Assembly: GCA_002394535.1 (NCBI GenBank)
Contig: DGUG01000017.1
Span: 1 to 5,368 of the forward strand
Source of the DNA: Lachnospiraceae bacterium UBA4316
GTDB taxonomy: Bacteria > Bacillota > Clostridia > Lachnospirales > Lachnospiraceae
DNA: 5,368 bases
Direction: 5' to 3'
Both the position numbers and the translations under genes were made by a program. The number at the start of each line of letters is the position of its first letter. Positions within the stretch are counted from its first letter, which is position 1. Under the pieces are notes generated by a model. It was not told the DNA's origin. It saw nothing but the letters and a program-made list of their open reading frames with translations, and made no database searches. Positions 4,437-5,368 of the stretch are shown piece after piece.

Positions 4437-5368
4437 TCAAAAATCTATGCCTCTTCTTATTACCTCCAGACACATCCTTCCGTTGTGATACGGACACTTC
4501 CATGGACCCACAACAGGCATATTCCCGTAAGGCCTGCCATCCTTATCAAGCTGGTTGTACCACTCACCCCCATCTTTATAGATAACATTCTGTTTAATAT
4601 ATTCCCATTGTGCCAGGGCCGCCTTCTTAAACTCTTCTCGTGCAGGATTCTTTAAGTATTCATTTATGAATCCGTTAACAGCCTCTGCCTGAACCCACCA
4701 TACTCTGTCTTCATTAACAACTCCCGCTTCGCACTCCTGGGGTAGGGAGTGCCCGTCGAAAGCATTGTGCAGAATATTATCGGCAAGGTCACTTGTCATA
4801 TCAGCATATTTTCCCCTGAGTATGTCATCACCGAGAGCCTCTATTCCCCGGTCAAGAAGCCACGCTGTCTCAATATCGTGTCCGTATGATATCAGGTCAA
4901 TAAGCGGTTTGTAATCCCTGTCAAAAAAAACTTCCTGACGGTGTTTTGCGGGATTATACATTTTGTTCCTGAAGATCATAAGCATTTCTTTAAGCCTGTC
5001 TTCCAGATACTCGTCTTTTGTGACTTCGTACAATCCCGTATAGGCTTCGTAAACATGCAGGAGGGTATTCATGGTACGCTCTGCCATCACTCCGTTTTCG
5101 GACAGTTTCTCGTTAGTTGCCGGAGAAAAATCACTGTTAAACGCTTCAAGATATCCGCCTCTGTCCCTGCACCTTTGCTCTATGATTTTAACAAGATCGT
5201 TTGCAATCCCAAGACTCTTCTCATCTGCCGAAACCTTGTAATATGCCGCCAGAGCATATATGGCAAAGGCCTGACAATATGTATGCTTTGTCGTATCAAG
5301 AGGGACTCCGTCATATGTGACCGACCAGTATACTCCTCCGTTTTCCTTATCAAGAAATGCACTCTTCA
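4437..5368 (-). CDS. Cellobiose 2-epimerase (AGE superfamily), C-terminal 309 residues
   Basis: This enzyme converts the reducing-end glucose of cellobiose (or mannose of beta-1,4-mannobiose) to its C2 epimer, in cytoplasmic beta-glucan/mannan breakdown. The frame is open to the window edge, so the N-terminus is missing; first full codon at 5366. Family blocks in order (fragment numbering): GGVYWSVTYDG...LDTTKHTY (10-30), MNTLLHVYEAYT (99-110), SYGHDIETAWLLD (160-172), RVWWVQAEAVNGF (221-233), VGPWKCPYHNGRMCLEVI (286-303). As I recall the Ruminococcus albus enzyme (389 residues), its essential His243, Glu246, Trp249, Trp304, Glu308 and His374 correspond to His163, Glu166, Trp169, Trp224, Glu228 and His294 here with a constant offset of 80, so about 80 residues lie outside, including its Arg52. 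A GTG at 5090 could start a shorter frame but would split the fold and is rejected. Close similarity to AGE makes renin-binding/GlcNAc epimerase a less likely alternative. Confidence 0.93.
   Translation of the reverse strand, partial: KSAFLDKENGGVYWSVTYDGVPLDTTKHTYCQAFAIYALAAYYKVSADEKSLGIANDLVKIIEQRCRDRGGYLEAFNSDFSPATNEKLSENGVMAERTMNTLLHVYEAYTGLYEVTKDEYLEDRLKEMLMIFRNKMYNPAKHRQEVFFDRDYKPLIDLISYGHDIETAWLLDRGIEALGDDILRGKYADMTSDLADNILHNAFDGHSLPQECEAGVVNEDRVWWVQAEAVNGFINEYLKNPAREEFKKAALAQWEYIKQNVIYKDGGEWYNQLDKDGRPYGNMPVVGPWKCPYHNGRMCLEVIRRGIDF

Noticed and set aside
4323..4655. Plus-strand open frame across the tRNA and the epimerase C-terminus.
   Set aside because: It runs antisense through a well-supported tRNA, its promoter and a conserved enzyme region; no independent coding evidence.

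Overview
The window looks like chromosomal DNA of an anaerobic, moderate-GC Firmicute, most likely a motile gut or rumen Lachnospiraceae relative (Butyrivibrio/Roseburia-like). This is inferred from protein style only: a Ruminococcus-type cellobiose 2-epimerase, a Firmicutes UvrX/YolD-type polymerase pair, a lipoprotein thioredoxin, and A/T-rich sigma-A type promoters. No mobile element, CRISPR array or rRNA is visible.

Left part (1-1935, minus strand): a tightly packed operon read right to left. It holds a TlpA/ResA-like thioredoxin lipoprotein whose membrane tether is a run of nine Asn-Glu-Thr-x repeats, then a Nudix hydrolase of the ADP-ribose pyrophosphatase type with an enlarged Nudix loop, then the first 195 residues of a MATE-family exporter that continues past position 1. 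The Nudix stop codon abuts the MATE start codon.

Centre (1936-3917, plus strand): divergent from the first operon across about 160 bp that contain a promoter for each side. It encodes a 498-residue Y-family (translesion) DNA polymerase with a clear sliding-clamp motif, overlapping by 4 nt with a YolD-like partner gene. An inverted repeat lies in the spacer of the polymerase promoter.

Right-centre (3918-4256, plus strand): a monocistronic 68-residue gene with its own candidate promoter, Shine-Dalgarno sequence and terminator. Its C-terminus reproduces the CheY-binding peptide of the flagellar switch protein FliM (LSQAEIDALI), and its N-terminus carries a degenerate second copy, joined by a Gly then Pro/Ala-rich linker. 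I know of no described protein with this architecture; it is the most interesting item here.

Right part (4257-5368, minus strand): a tRNA-Leu with anticodon AAG and a near-consensus promoter, sharing a bidirectional terminator with the 68-residue gene. Upstream of it lies the C-terminal 309 residues of a cellobiose 2-epimerase running off the window edge.

The groups appear functionally separate: thiol redox/nucleotide clean-up/export, mutagenic DNA repair, a chemotaxis-like mini-protein, translation, and beta-1,4-glucan/mannan disaccharide metabolism.
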